Notes under the pieces: generated by a model | What the model was told of the DNA's origin: nothing | What the model saw: the letters and a program-made list of their open reading frames with translations, nothing else | Database searches by the model: none | IMG/VR virus record: IMGVR_UViG_3300030450_002582 | Location: 1-51,305 of that record | Direction: 5' to 3' (one strand) | Source of the DNA: a virus | DNA length: 51,305 nt | Part shown: piece by piece, positions 28,101 through 35,624 of the stretch | Layout of the letters: every line of letters starts with the position of its first letter | How positions within the stretch are numbered: position 1 is the first letter of the stretch | Program-made: the position numbers and the translations under genes

Positions 28101-29453
28101 ATCTCGTGCAAAAATATAAGCACCTTGTGATGTCGATGTATTAAACCAACAAGATATTGTAAAATCACCAGACACTCTTAATGATGCATCAGAGCCACAA
28201 TCTATATAGTCACTACTACCATCAAAGGACGTAGAGCCTGTACTTAATTGTACTGCATCCTTTGGATCAGCTTGATCTACAATTCTCGGTAAAAATGGAG
28301 AATTACCACCATAAGCTGAAGTATTTGTTGTAGCTCCTACTATTGAGCCATTGTTTGAACCTTTAGAATCCTCTACGATTGCAACTTCTTTTAAAGAAAG
28401 ATTGCTAAATGTAACATTTGAAGCACTCCTTCGATAAAGTTGTAAATATTTTGAATTTGTGTTTGCTGGAGTTATAGTTACTGTATTAGAACCAGCAGAA
28501 GGAGTTGATATTACACCTCCTTCGGCAGATGCTCCACCTTGAGATGATCCCCAATACCATCTTGGAGTATCCCCAGCTCCCCCAGAATTAATAACTGCTG
28601 TATAGGAAAATTGATAACTAACAGCAGTATTAGGAGAAGCTATGACTAAGTTTGTTGCACATCCTTCTGTTCCAGAACCATCTGTTTCTACAGTAAATCC
28701 TCTATTTGTACTAAAAGTATCCGTAAATGAATCAAATGGATATTCTGTACCATTGACTGCTCCAGTAATCAACTCACTTCCTGTAGTTGTACTATCTAAT
28801 GCCCACCAAGAAACAAGACTTGATTTATCTATGGTACTAAGATCAGCATAGTTTTTCCACATAACACCTTGAATCTCTGCTACTGATAAGGCTCTTGACC
28901 ATACTCCCATATTGCTCAGTTTACATTCTTTGTAAGATGTACTGCCAGTTGTAGTACCACCTATTGTATCTATTTTTGAATTTATAGAACTAAAGTCCCC
29001 ACTACCAGTTTCAGTTTCTTTTAGAACACCATTTACATACATCTTTACACTTGTGCCTTCTCTAACGAAAGCAAAATGATCCCATTGGTTCTCTATGGAA
29101 GTGTGATTACTAAATGTTACATAATCATCATCAACTCTAAAGAATATAGCAGATTCTTCGAAATATATGCAGTAACTAATATTATTTGATCCATTTGTCC
29201 AATCACTTACCCCTACTACTGCACCATCATCATCTACATCTATATTATTAAACCAAAAAGAATAAGTAGCATTCAGACCTAAGTCTATTTCAGATGTACT
29301 TATATAGTCATCGCTCCCATCAAAGGATGTATTACCAGCTAAGAATAAAGAACGATCTGTGCTTTTAAAATTGAAAAAGAGTTTAAGATTGTCTTTGACG
29401 TAGGTAAGGGCTTTTACAACACCCTTAGTTAAGGATATTCCTAATCCTAACAT
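25122..29453 (-). CDS. Large tail fibre / receptor-binding protein with five LamG-like domains (1443 aa)
   Basis: Five concanavalin/LamG-like jelly-roll domains begin near residues 41, 412, 793, 1036 and 1263. Each opens with F-D-G-S-[DS]-D-Y-I or a close variant. Each carries a W-x-H-[FVL] strand with [YL]-V-[ND]-G or Y-L-D-G and ends with a segment like G-K-[LI]-x-N, S-x-A-L-[ST]-x-x-E-I. Linkers after domains 1 and 2 look like carbohydrate-binding modules. LamG domains bind glycans, so host-surface attachment is the likely role. The first 40 residues would be the virion-attachment part. Repeated domains suggest growth by duplication. Confidence 0.8.
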   Translation of the reverse strand: MLGLGISLTKGVVKALTYVKDNLKLFFNFKSTDRSLFLAGNTSFDGSDDYISTSEIDLGLNATYSFWFNNIDVDDDGAVVGVSDWTNGSNNISYCIYFEESAIFFRVDDDYVTFSNHTSIENQWDHFAFVREGTSVKMYVNGVLKETETGSGDFSSINSKIDTIGGTTTGSTSYKECKLSNMGVWSRALSVAEIQGVMWKNYADLSTIDKSSLVSWWALDSTTTGSELITGAVNGTEYPFDSFTDTFSTNRGFTVETDGSGTEGCATNLVIASPNTAVSYQFSYTAVINSGGAGDTPRWYWGSSQGGASAEGGVISTPSAGSNTVTITPANTNSKYLQLYRRSASNVTFSNLSLKEVAIVEDSKGSNNGSIVGATTNTSAYGGNSPFLPRIVDQADPKDAVQLSTGSTSFDGSSDYIDCGSDASLRVSGDFTISCWFNTSTSQGAYIFARDTGSDPTRSFYLQQNASSNRLQLRVDSGSADQHVRGTTDIADGNWHHVSGVFDAGSTLKIYLDGALETVSDGSADASGVSSLNTTASNPLIGTNKTGGDFWEGKLANVSLHSRALSQSEIQSIMFKSYSDLTSAESTNLVSWYDLGTQTNNLVQPATGETLGSNTFVSLNNFSPKIADREIVSVSGDEVTLTIPVVSGSDKGMESGNLANLGFSTALGYAVNDLAKFQFEAKIATNGSGSGQTLRIFDSGSKVIPTTDISLTSEYQTFTIYCSITSLSYSIPYFLRMGAGHSGIDIYKFKNFNVQKVTSNTGVVTGATTTTSYNASPKGVADPVNYGKVYSGRAFNFDGTNDKIDIDDSTVANCISGSAGAVSWWAKPDDLTASGEMFSSYNTGGSTERFKAGMYVVSSVPYIRVAYEGSAGAYTVSEHGSDYGTDVGLTTGWHHFCYVIESNSSRKLYVDGVLKHTETTSYTADTSYTDFAIGCYRQSSSTINAFFDGKISNLCTFNTSLTLAQVQELYTNPEMQLPTGVSASNLKGAWMLNEGAGSTAYDGSGNGNNGTIDGATFVTGESDIAQTALMRGNEKMLFDGSDDYISLGSTISASSTSGAMTVSCWVMIDEIDSTYRMIIGGTHPNLFAYCGYYGNNFKWLVDGAWNTSNTVISANTLYHLVYWKDNTSYKFYVNGAEDWSITDAGVLADITTFGDSPNYEELKGFMDEIAVWDEALTASEITALYNSGVPIDALTNSGNYASSANLTGYWRNSGATTWADLKGSNNGTVNGSPATYLLTEGLTSGKDSVGFPLADETAIANGIRFYGDGYIPTPDSPAIQLGSADFTIDAWIKPNLGVGDSLKQILYIKGVATPHTGVDFHFDDSADRLRTTFDDGDETVEFNGVTNAITGVWQHVALVVDRTAGEAKHYVNGVQSGSTKDISALESSFTSDASYDPSMGAKLLSGTLYQKYEGLIDEVRLYNKALSADELLKNYNHGKGKHS

Positions 29454-29457
29454 AAAT

Positions 29458-29757
29458 CTATCCTAAATATGCTATAACTGAACCACTCGCTAAAGTAAAA
29501 GCAGTCCAATTTCCATAAATTACCACACCTTGTGGAAAAGTATTATTTGTATCGATTGCGTCACCATTACCACCTGCAGTTCCTATAAAATTTGAACTAC
29601 TTGGTGTTAATGTAGTAAAAGTTGAGTCTTCCAAGAATTGAATTGCTACAATTGTTTTACCAGATACAGCATCTGTACTATCTTCAAATAAACAGCCTGC
29701 TTGACCAAGCGCTGCATTTAATGATTCATGTGTTCTGTATTTTTGAAGGCTTGCCAT
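29458..29757 (-). CDS. Small beta-rich structural protein (99 aa)
   Basis: 99 residues with A-I-Q-F-L-E-D-S-T-F-T-T-L-T in the middle and F-P-Q-G-V-V-I-Y-G-N-W-T-A-F-T-L-A-S-G-S-V-I-A at the C-terminus. From memory this end pattern recurs in small structural proteins of marine tailed phages. It starts just upstream of the LamG fibre gene (4-base gap), so it may be an adaptor or small spike subunit. The ATG at 29757 has AAAGGAG upstream. Function unproven. Confidence 0.65.
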   Translation of the reverse strand: MASLQKYRTHESLNAALGQAGCLFEDSTDAVSGKTIVAIQFLEDSTFTTLTPSSSNFIGTAGGNGDAIDTNNTFPQGVVIYGNWTAFTLASGSVIAYLG

Positions 29758-29777
29758 GATTTCTCCTTTATTTGTTT

Positions 29778-29815
29778 AGTTGCCTTGCGAGGCGAGAATG
29801 TCTCCTTATGCAACT
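29778..29815 (-). other. Intergenic structured segment between connector and fibre genes
   Basis: A 6-bp closing stem (AGTTGC 29778-29783 with GCAACT 29810-29815) encloses a possible GAGA/TCTC hairpin (29794-29797 with 29801-29804) and an alternative CCT/AGG hairpin. There is no U-tract on the transcribed strand. It could be an mRNA processing or stability element in the late transcript; the stems are short and it may be chance. Confidence 0.3.
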
Positions 29816-29823
29816 TGTTATTT

Positions 29824-30519
29824 TTATCTTACTGCGAAAGGCCCAGACGGAAATGTCATTGATATGTTGCGTTTGTTACTTTCGTTGTCGCCTAATTTAC
29901 TATAAAATTCTTTGATGTAATATTCTTTTCTTTCTAAATCTCCACGTTGTTCATGGATCATTGCTTTAACATAATCTACTACAGCTAAAGAAAGCATTTT
30001 ATTTAAATTTACATGAGATGTTTCACTAGGTGAAGAATCTTCAACTGGTATTTGAGTAATAGTAATTCTTTCTCCTGCTGTTTCAGCTGTAAAACTTCCA
30101 GCAGCTACTTCAAGAACTGATGCTGAAGCTTTATTAACGATGGTATAATCTCCATCATTACTTGTAGATCCTTGTATTCTTACTTTATCATTAGTAGCAA
30201 AATCTCCAAATCCATTTGTTAAATTAATTGTATCTCTAGAACTACCACCATCTCCATCTCCAAAAGAAATACTAGCTGAATTAGCTATAGCAGTTGTATC
30301 TTCTAAAGCTTCAGATATAAATGATTCATTAAGTGCTGTATATTCTATTCTTAATCCATCTTCTATATTTTCATCTGGGTACATTAATTCATTTTGTTGA
30401 GTTTTAAATACACCAGATTGAGTAATTCTTTCACTTGTTGATCCACCAAGAAGTTTATATAATAATAATTCTCTTCCTCTTAAATAATAAAACCATTCTC
30501 TATCTACATATGAACTCAT
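29824..30519 (-). CDS. Head-tail connector / adaptor protein (231 aa)
   Basis: The N-terminus (S-S-Y-V-D-R-E-W-F-Y-Y-L-R-G-R-E-L-L-L) and the C-terminal helical part (V-D-Y-V-K-A-M-I-H-E-Q-R-G-D-L-E-R-K-E-Y-Y) flank a beta-rich insert (about residues 75-160, with D-K-V-R-I-Q-G-S and D-G-D-Y-T-I). Helical adaptor proteins with this size and position (after the capsid genes, before the fibre) attach below the portal in podoviruses. The gene overlaps the preceding small connector gene by 4 bases. Assignment is from position and architecture. Confidence 0.6.
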   Translation of the reverse strand: MSSYVDREWFYYLRGRELLLYKLLGGSTSERITQSGVFKTQQNELMYPDENIEDGLRIEYTALNESFISEALEDTTAIANSASISFGDGDGGSSRDTINLTNGFGDFATNDKVRIQGSTSNDGDYTIVNKASASVLEVAAGSFTAETAGERITITQIPVEDSSPSETSHVNLNKMLSLAVVDYVKAMIHEQRGDLERKEYYIKEFYSKLGDNESNKRNISMTFPSGPFAVR

Positions 30520-30806
30520 GGCGAAGTATCCTCAATTAAGTAATTTGGTTGTGTCGTTATTCTTCTAATTTTTTTATATTTACCATCGCTAGTATCTTTA
30601 ACACTTACAGTTTCTAAAGAAATCATATCACCAGGTAATTGATAAACATTATCATCTCCGTCAACTGCTTTTATTACATCTTGTTTTCTTGATTTAATTT
30701 TTTCTTTGCTATTTGATTGTATTAAATGTATAGCATCTTTAATATGAGCAATTGTAAGAGTAGTCTCTTCAGTATTTGCTCTTTCCATTATTTCTTGAAC
30801 TGTCAT
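30516..30806 (-). CDS. Small connector-type protein (96 aa)
   Basis: 96 residues. The N-terminal helices (V-Q-E-I-M-E-R-A-N, then I-K-D-A-I-H-L-I-Q-S-N) are followed by a beta segment with Y-Q-L-P-G-D-M-I-S-L-E-T-V-S-V-K. This helical-plus-strand layout is like the N-terminal part of podoviral adaptor proteins (T7 gp11 / P22 gp4 type). It might be the first half of a split adaptor whose second half is the adjoining 231-residue gene, with which it overlaps as ATGA. It also shares one base with the upstream gene. Confidence 0.55.
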   Translation of the reverse strand: MTVQEIMERANTEETTLTIAHIKDAIHLIQSNSKEKIKSRKQDVIKAVDGDDNVYQLPGDMISLETVSVKDTSDGKYKKIRRITTQPNYLIEDTSP

Positions 30807-31273
30807 TAATCTAACCCCAATGCTTCAATAGCTATATTTGTAGAACTACCTCTTCTTACTGTAAATGAGCTAACTGTACTTGAAGTTCCGTCTAATGGAA
30901 TAAACCAAGATTCGTTAGGCCCTAAATTTGCAATATGCTCACTATCTGCATATATTTGTATATCATCTAAATTAACTGCACCTAATACAGTTGAACTTGA
31001 AAATGCATAACCAGTATGTTTTATGTATATAAACTCAGTATCTCCATTACCAACGGCAACTCCCAATCCATCAGCTTCTAAATAATTAGGAGACCCGTCA
31101 GTTACTCCACCATAATCAATTGCTCCATTATAAGCAACTTTCCCACTCCCACCAAGAGTTTTTCTAATATTTTCATGGACAGTTGAAGTATCTAAACTTG
31201 CTCCATCAACTGCATCTACATTAACAACTGGAGTTGCTGATACTCTAAACCTAACGACGTGTCTTGTAGCCAT
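30806..31273 (-). CDS. Small beta-rich virion protein (155 aa)
   Basis: The middle segment T-E-F-I-Y-I-K-H-T-G and the later N-L-G-P-N-E-S-W-F-I-P-L resemble the protein at 24050-24535. It lies between a coiled-coil structural protein and the connector genes. It may be a head completion or decoration protein. No specific family named. Confidence 0.6.
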   Translation of the reverse strand: MATRHVVRFRVSATPVVNVDAVDGASLDTSTVHENIRKTLGGSGKVAYNGAIDYGGVTDGSPNYLEADGLGVAVGNGDTEFIYIKHTGYAFSSSTVLGAVNLDDIQIYADSEHIANLGPNESWFIPLDGTSSTVSSFTVRRGSSTNIAIEALGLD

Positions 31274-31279
31274 TTATAA

Positions 31280-32476
31280 TTACCTTTGAGATACTTGTTG
31301 AGATACCATTGCTGACCTAATGCTTTTTTCATTATTTTGTATATAAGAATTTATTTCAAGAACAGACCAATCGTAATATTTTTTTGATTCTTGACCATAA
31401 AAAGCTGCGTTTGCTGTTTTTGAACTAATCTTAGCTTGTTCTTCATTTACTTCAGCTGCGTATTTTGAAACATCTGCGCTAAAATGTTGTAAGGTGGCTA
31501 AGTATTCTTGATTTTCTTTTTGTAATAAAAGAGAAGTTTCTTGTTGTTTTTCATTTGCAGCTAATTGAGCATCTTGTTGTGATTTTTGAACATTTAATTG
31601 TGCTTGTTGAATTGCTTCTTGTAATTTTGCTTGATATTCTGCATTTTCTTTATTAAAAGTATTTAATTTATTTTGCATAGCAGATTGATAAGTATTTACA
31701 TAAGTTGAAATTTTTTGCAATTGAGCATTTGCTAATTCAATATCTTCATTCACTTCAATCATTTCCCCCAATATATCAAACCAGTGGCTGAAATCTATCA
31801 GATCAGCAGCATCACCTATTGTTCCTCCATCAATTGCTGCAGTTAATTCTTCAGTTGCCCCAGCTACTGTTGGAGGTGTATAAGTTGGAGGAGTTCCTAA
31901 ATTATTTAAAACTGTTGTATCCATAGTCGTAGTATCAATACTAGGACTTGTAAAGCTTGGAGTATTTGGAAGTGGAGGAGCAAATAAATTATCACTCCAA
32001 GTAGTCACTTCTGAAGAAGCTAATTTAGCAAACTCCATTGAAGTTGCTCTATAAATAACTGCACTTCTTAAATCACAATCATCATCTATTTTAGAAGAAT
32101 CTATGTAAAATATATATCCAGCATTACTGCCATCAGTTACTGGAGCAAAATGAACAGATCCTTGTTTGTGATACCAAGCTGGATGTTTTGCTGTAGCATA
32201 TTTTAAACTTGACGAATCTAATACCCACTTAGAATCTGACATTGGAATTTCTTTACAATTATATCCATTTCTTTCAACTGCGATAATTAAATCATTTTTT
32301 GTAAAAGAAATTGCACTTCCATCAGTTGATGCCGATGAGGCTGTTTGAGCCCATTTTAATAAATTTTTTGGGATACTGGCTATTAAAGATTTTTGAGCTG
32401 AAATAATAAACTGATCATTTGCATCTGTAACACCAGTGATATTTTCTATATCTAATTCTATATTTGTTGTTGCCAT
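31280..32476 (-). CDS. Structural protein with beta N-terminus and Gln-rich coiled-coil C-terminus (398 aa)
   Basis: Residues 1-165 are beta-rich with several aromatic positions. Residues about 165-205 form a Pro/Thr-rich linker (A-P-P-L-P-N-T-P-S-F-T-S-P), and 235-380 are a long Gln/Ala/Glu coiled coil (Q-E-A-I-Q-Q-A-Q-L-N-V-Q-K-S-Q-Q-D-A-Q). The layout suggests a head-associated or core structural protein. It directly follows the decoration protein in the late transcript, with a very stable hairpin in the gap. No family recognised. Confidence 0.65.
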   Translation of the reverse strand: MATTNIELDIENITGVTDANDQFIISAQKSLIASIPKNLLKWAQTASSASTDGSAISFTKNDLIIAVERNGYNCKEIPMSDSKWVLDSSSLKYATAKHPAWYHKQGSVHFAPVTDGSNAGYIFYIDSSKIDDDCDLRSAVIYRATSMEFAKLASSEVTTWSDNLFAPPLPNTPSFTSPSIDTTTMDTTVLNNLGTPPTYTPPTVAGATEELTAAIDGGTIGDAADLIDFSHWFDILGEMIEVNEDIELANAQLQKISTYVNTYQSAMQNKLNTFNKENAEYQAKLQEAIQQAQLNVQKSQQDAQLAANEKQQETSLLLQKENQEYLATLQHFSADVSKYAAEVNEEQAKISSKTANAAFYGQESKKYYDWSVLEINSYIQNNEKSIRSAMVSQQVSQR

Positions 32477-32493
32477 ATAATTTTTTTTTAGTT

Positions 32494-32523
32494 ATATATG
32501 AGGGGCCGAAGCCCCCCATATAT
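32494..32523 (-). other. Very stable UUCG-capped hairpin behind the capsid genes
   Basis: On the transcribed (minus) strand the arms ATATATGGGGGGC and GCCCCTCATATAT form 13 continuous pairs (one G-U) around a TTCG tetraloop closed by C-G, the most stable tetraloop class. The A-C mismatch on the plus strand means the minus strand RNA is the better folder. It is followed by A-rich, not U-rich, sequence, so it is not a standard terminator. mRNA 3'-end protection, RNase processing or attenuation between decoration protein and the next gene would fit. Confidence 0.75.
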
Positions 32524-32545
32524 TGTTTATATTAACTGTGAGGAA

Positions 32546-33055
32546 TTAACCTGCGTTAATAGCTGCAATAGCGTCTGGATCATTTCCATCAGTCATTAAA
32601 GCACCATTAACCATCCAAGCAGTATCATCCACAGCAATCAATCTTACACTATCTCCAGCTTTGCCACCTAGCGTTTGAGAATCATGAACAAAGTCCAGAT
32701 TGTCATAACTAGTTACTGTGCCAATAGCTGTAGCGTGAGCAATAGATTGAGCACTAGATTTAGTTTTAGTAGCTGAATTAACAACCAATGTTCCAAAGAA
32801 ACAATCGCCAGAAGATGCTACAATAGTAGCTCCAGCTGTTGTGTCAATAAAGAAACAAAAGTCAAATACCATACCTGCCACGGCAGATGGTAAAGTAACT
32901 TCAATAGCTGCTGCATTTACACAGATTAATTTACCTGCGTCTTCAGCCCCTAAAGTGGTAGCCGCTGTTAAGGTTTTAATACCTAAGTTTTTCCCACTTT
33001 GCAGTAAGTCTAACTTATCATCAGCTTTGTTTTGTCCGTATAAAGGATTAGCCAT
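32546..33055 (-). CDS. Putative capsid decoration / head protein (169 aa)
   Basis: 169 residues, Ala/Thr/Gly-rich beta protein beginning M-A-N-P-L-Y-G-Q-N, with L-G-A-E-D-A-G-K-L-I-C-V-N and S-S-G-D-C-F-F-G-T-L-V-V-N. Position just after the major capsid gene (11-base gap) is typical for a decoration or capsid-stabilising protein. GGAGG-like sequence precedes the ATG. Base composition is less AT-rich than neighbouring genes, as expected for a highly expressed structural gene. Confidence 0.65.
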   Translation of the reverse strand: MANPLYGQNKADDKLDLLQSGKNLGIKTLTAATTLGAEDAGKLICVNAAAIEVTLPSAVAGMVFDFCFFIDTTAGATIVASSGDCFFGTLVVNSATKTKSSAQSIAHATAIGTVTSYDNLDFVHDSQTLGGKAGDSVRLIAVDDTAWMVNGALMTDGNDPDAIAAINAG

Positions 33056-33066
33056 AAGTAACCTCC

Positions 33067-34662
33067 TTAAACCCAGACAGCGTGGGCTTCAGGCATTGAC
33101 CATTCCATCCCAGCTTCTGTTTGAATTAAGTCAACCCTTCGGTCAACACCACTATTCTCTAGAGTTTGTACTCCAACGTAAACTGCAGTATCACGAGATA
33201 ATCCATTACCAACCAATGGTCGATAAGAACAATGTCTCATGTTACAAGCAAAGATCTTAACTGGAGAACCATCCAAGTGAACATTACGAGCTACATTCAT
33301 ATCACCATAAGGTGTAGAAATAACTGTAACATCAACTCCAAAGGCTTTCTTTTTACCAACAATGTCTACATTGGCTCTTCCATATGAATTACCAGATGTG
33401 TCAGGTGTTGTAGCTCCTGGCTTTACCATCCCGACATTATTAGCAAAATATCCACTTAACTTATGCAACCAATTAAATACTTCTGTTGAACAGAAGAACA
33501 TTGTAGCTGCTGAGTTATTGTAACGTGGATCTAAGAACTGAGATAGATCATCAAGAAAGTCGTCTTGGCTTTTACTTGCCAAAGCTAAACCAAATTGATT
33601 TCCATAACTCAATACATAGTCAACTCCACCTTGAGTATATTGAATACCAGCTGCGTCTGTATATTGATTTCCAAACAATAGAGATGTTTCAATATCCCAT
33701 TTGTGTTCAATCAATTTTTCACGCCAGATTCTTGCAAACTCATTTGGTTCATACTTTAGAACGGTAGCACGAGTTGTGTTATCCATTGCCATAGCTGTTT
33801 TCCAAATTTGAGTTAAACCACTTCCTGTTGAGAAAGGGTTATCTTTCCAAGTTTCTGGGTATCCAGTTCCTTGGCCCCAAGAATTACCAACTACATAACA
33901 ACGAGCTGTTTCAAGTTGCTGAACAGTAAAGTTTTTCCATTCAGCCGCTGAAACATCATTTGTATTAGCAGATAAATCTTTCTGGGCAGTTGTTCCAGCA
34001 CCCCAACCAGATAATTCACTATTAGCAGAACAAGTTCTTACAATAGTCAATTGTAGTTCAACTGAATTAGCCGTAGCTGAAGTTGCACCTTCTGATTGTT
34101 GATTTGCTGCTTCTATTCTACCTACGATGTAATCATCTACTAAAAATGCATTAGCAGCTGTAGCCGCATTTGTATTTGTTGTTTGTAGAGGAACTTTTAT
34201 CATCATGCCCGGTAGAAAGAAATTAGGTCGTGTTCCATTATCACCTACTCGTAAAGAAGCTGAAGCTCCATACACTTGACCGATGTTGCCATCGTTCTTG
34301 TAATCGCTCATCATTCTTACCCAATAAGTGTCACCTTCTTCTACGTTACTTTGAGTAACTGTAGCATCTGTTGAAGCCAACCCACCTTGAGTTGTTCCAT
34401 GAGCTACAACATAAGCATAACGCTTATGGTAAGAAGGTCTTCTTTCTGTGAATTTAAACTGAGGGTCATCAGTTGGTTTTTTAGCTAATTTTGATACAAA
34501 ACGAAAAAATGGGTCTTGCGCAATTGCTAACTCACTAACTCTATCACCAAAGTTATATTTTCTCCGAAGATCGCCAGTACTAAGAGAACCACTAGGATCA
34601 ACTATCCCAGCGGTACTTTCAGTTAAACTGGAGACATCAGAAACGCCAAAAGAATCAGCCAT
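33067..34662 (-). CDS. Major capsid protein (531 aa)
   Basis: 531-residue protein placed after the scaffold and before the decoration gene, as in most tailed phages. N-terminal part: L-R-R-K-Y-N-F-G-D-R-V-S-E-L-A, then D-P-F-F-R-F-V-S-K-L, patterns common near the start of HK97-fold capsid proteins in podoviruses. The C-terminus is beta-rich with C-N-M-R-H-C-S-Y-R-P-L-V-G-N-G. The gene is GC-richer than its neighbours. No sign of a protease gene nearby, so maturation may not need cleavage. The call rests mainly on position, size and these patterns. Confidence 0.8.
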   Translation of the reverse strand: MADSFGVSDVSSLTESTAGIVDPSGSLSTGDLRRKYNFGDRVSELAIAQDPFFRFVSKLAKKPTDDPQFKFTERRPSYHKRYAYVVAHGTTQGGLASTDATVTQSNVEEGDTYWVRMMSDYKNDGNIGQVYGASASLRVGDNGTRPNFFLPGMMIKVPLQTTNTNAATAANAFLVDDYIVGRIEAANQQSEGATSATANSVELQLTIVRTCSANSELSGWGAGTTAQKDLSANTNDVSAAEWKNFTVQQLETARCYVVGNSWGQGTGYPETWKDNPFSTGSGLTQIWKTAMAMDNTTRATVLKYEPNEFARIWREKLIEHKWDIETSLLFGNQYTDAAGIQYTQGGVDYVLSYGNQFGLALASKSQDDFLDDLSQFLDPRYNNSAATMFFCSTEVFNWLHKLSGYFANNVGMVKPGATTPDTSGNSYGRANVDIVGKKKAFGVDVTVISTPYGDMNVARNVHLDGSPVKIFACNMRHCSYRPLVGNGLSRDTAVYVGVQTLENSGVDRRVDLIQTEAGMEWSMPEAHAVWV

Positions 34663-34716
34663 TTTATTATAACCTTTATTTTATTTTCATCAATATTTGT
34701 CCAACTGTTATAGTTA

Positions 34717-35583
34717 TCATCCAAACATTGAATCCAGTTCTTTGTCAATTCCCAAAATTGATTCAAAGATATTGTCGTCACCGGACTTTTGAGGAGTCCC
34801 TTGACTACCAGCTTTGGCAGCTGATTGAGGTTTACTTCTAACCCTTTGCATTTGATCTTTCATCTCTTCACGAGTTGAATTTGCGACTTGCTTATCACGG
34901 CCTTCCCTATTCTTTAAATAGTAAATGTCATCAAGTGTAAGAGTTCTGGATTTACCATACTCTACAAAATCATTCCATTCTTCATTAGACATTTTATGGG
35001 TGTCTCTAAAAGACTTTTCTGCATTCTGAGTATCACTTAATTTCTGTTGATTCTGTTGAAATGCAGATAATTTTCTTTGAACAGTCCCATCAATGACAGA
35101 TTGAAGCACTTTTGCAGAATTTGAATCGCCATCAGATATAGCTTCGTCTGGATCAAAAATAAAATCATCATCTAAGCCAAGTTGTTCTTTGATATTTTTT
35201 GGGGTTTTACCACCATCCTCAAAATAATTTCTAACATGAGAAATTAAATTAGGATCTTTTTTCATTGCATTGAGAATTGGAACATATGGTTCAAGATTTC
35301 TTAACTCTGAATTTAATCTACGAGCTTCACTGCTTGAATCATTATATCTTTTTTCCCAATTATGTCCTTCTTCTGAACCTTCTTGAGTGCTTGTTTCCAA
35401 GGTTGACTCAGGTTGCATTTGTTGGACATTTTCTGCTGTGGCTTCTTCAGGCTCCAGTATACCTTGATTTACCTTTCGGTCAAGAGCTTCAAAAAAATCG
35501 TCAGCGTTTGGACTTGTACTTTCATCAGGGCTATCGGCGGGGAACATTTCCCCAGATAGGTTGTCTGCTTTAGTTTCAGCCAT
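34717..35583 (-). CDS. Capsid scaffolding protein (288 aa)
   Basis: Highly acidic, Ser/Glu/Gln/Asp-rich protein with a disordered N-terminal 70 residues, central helices (about 75-215) and a C-terminal basic patch (M-K-D-Q-M-Q-R-V-R-S-K-P) followed by a short acidic helix (I-L-G-I-D-K-E-L-D-S-M-F-G). This composition and its place between portal and capsid genes are typical of phage scaffolds. It is lost from the prohead before packaging in related systems. Confidence 0.8.
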   Translation of the reverse strand: MAETKADNLSGEMFPADSPDESTSPNADDFFEALDRKVNQGILEPEEATAENVQQMQPESTLETSTQEGSEEGHNWEKRYNDSSSEARRLNSELRNLEPYVPILNAMKKDPNLISHVRNYFEDGGKTPKNIKEQLGLDDDFIFDPDEAISDGDSNSAKVLQSVIDGTVQRKLSAFQQNQQKLSDTQNAEKSFRDTHKMSNEEWNDFVEYGKSRTLTLDDIYYLKNREGRDKQVANSTREEMKDQMQRVRSKPQSAAKAGSQGTPQKSGDDNIFESILGIDKELDSMFG

Positions 35584-35624
35584 TTTTACTCCTTAATTTA
35601 TGATACAACACAACAATAAGTAAA

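Noticed and set aside
27824-28144. 106-codon plus-strand frame inside the LamG fibre gene.
   Set aside because: It is antisense to a well-supported gene, rich in Y/H/Q/L as expected from reversed Ser/Thr/Asp codons, and has no ribosome binding site.
30516-31273. Frameshift splitting one connector gene into 96- and 231-residue parts.
   Set aside because: Both genes have plausible starts and the 4-base ATGA overlap is the normal coupling used throughout this block; a split adaptor is possible but a sequencing error is not needed.
32841-33260. 139-codon plus-strand frame over the decoration and capsid genes.
   Set aside because: Antisense to two strongly supported structural genes and without a ribosome binding site.
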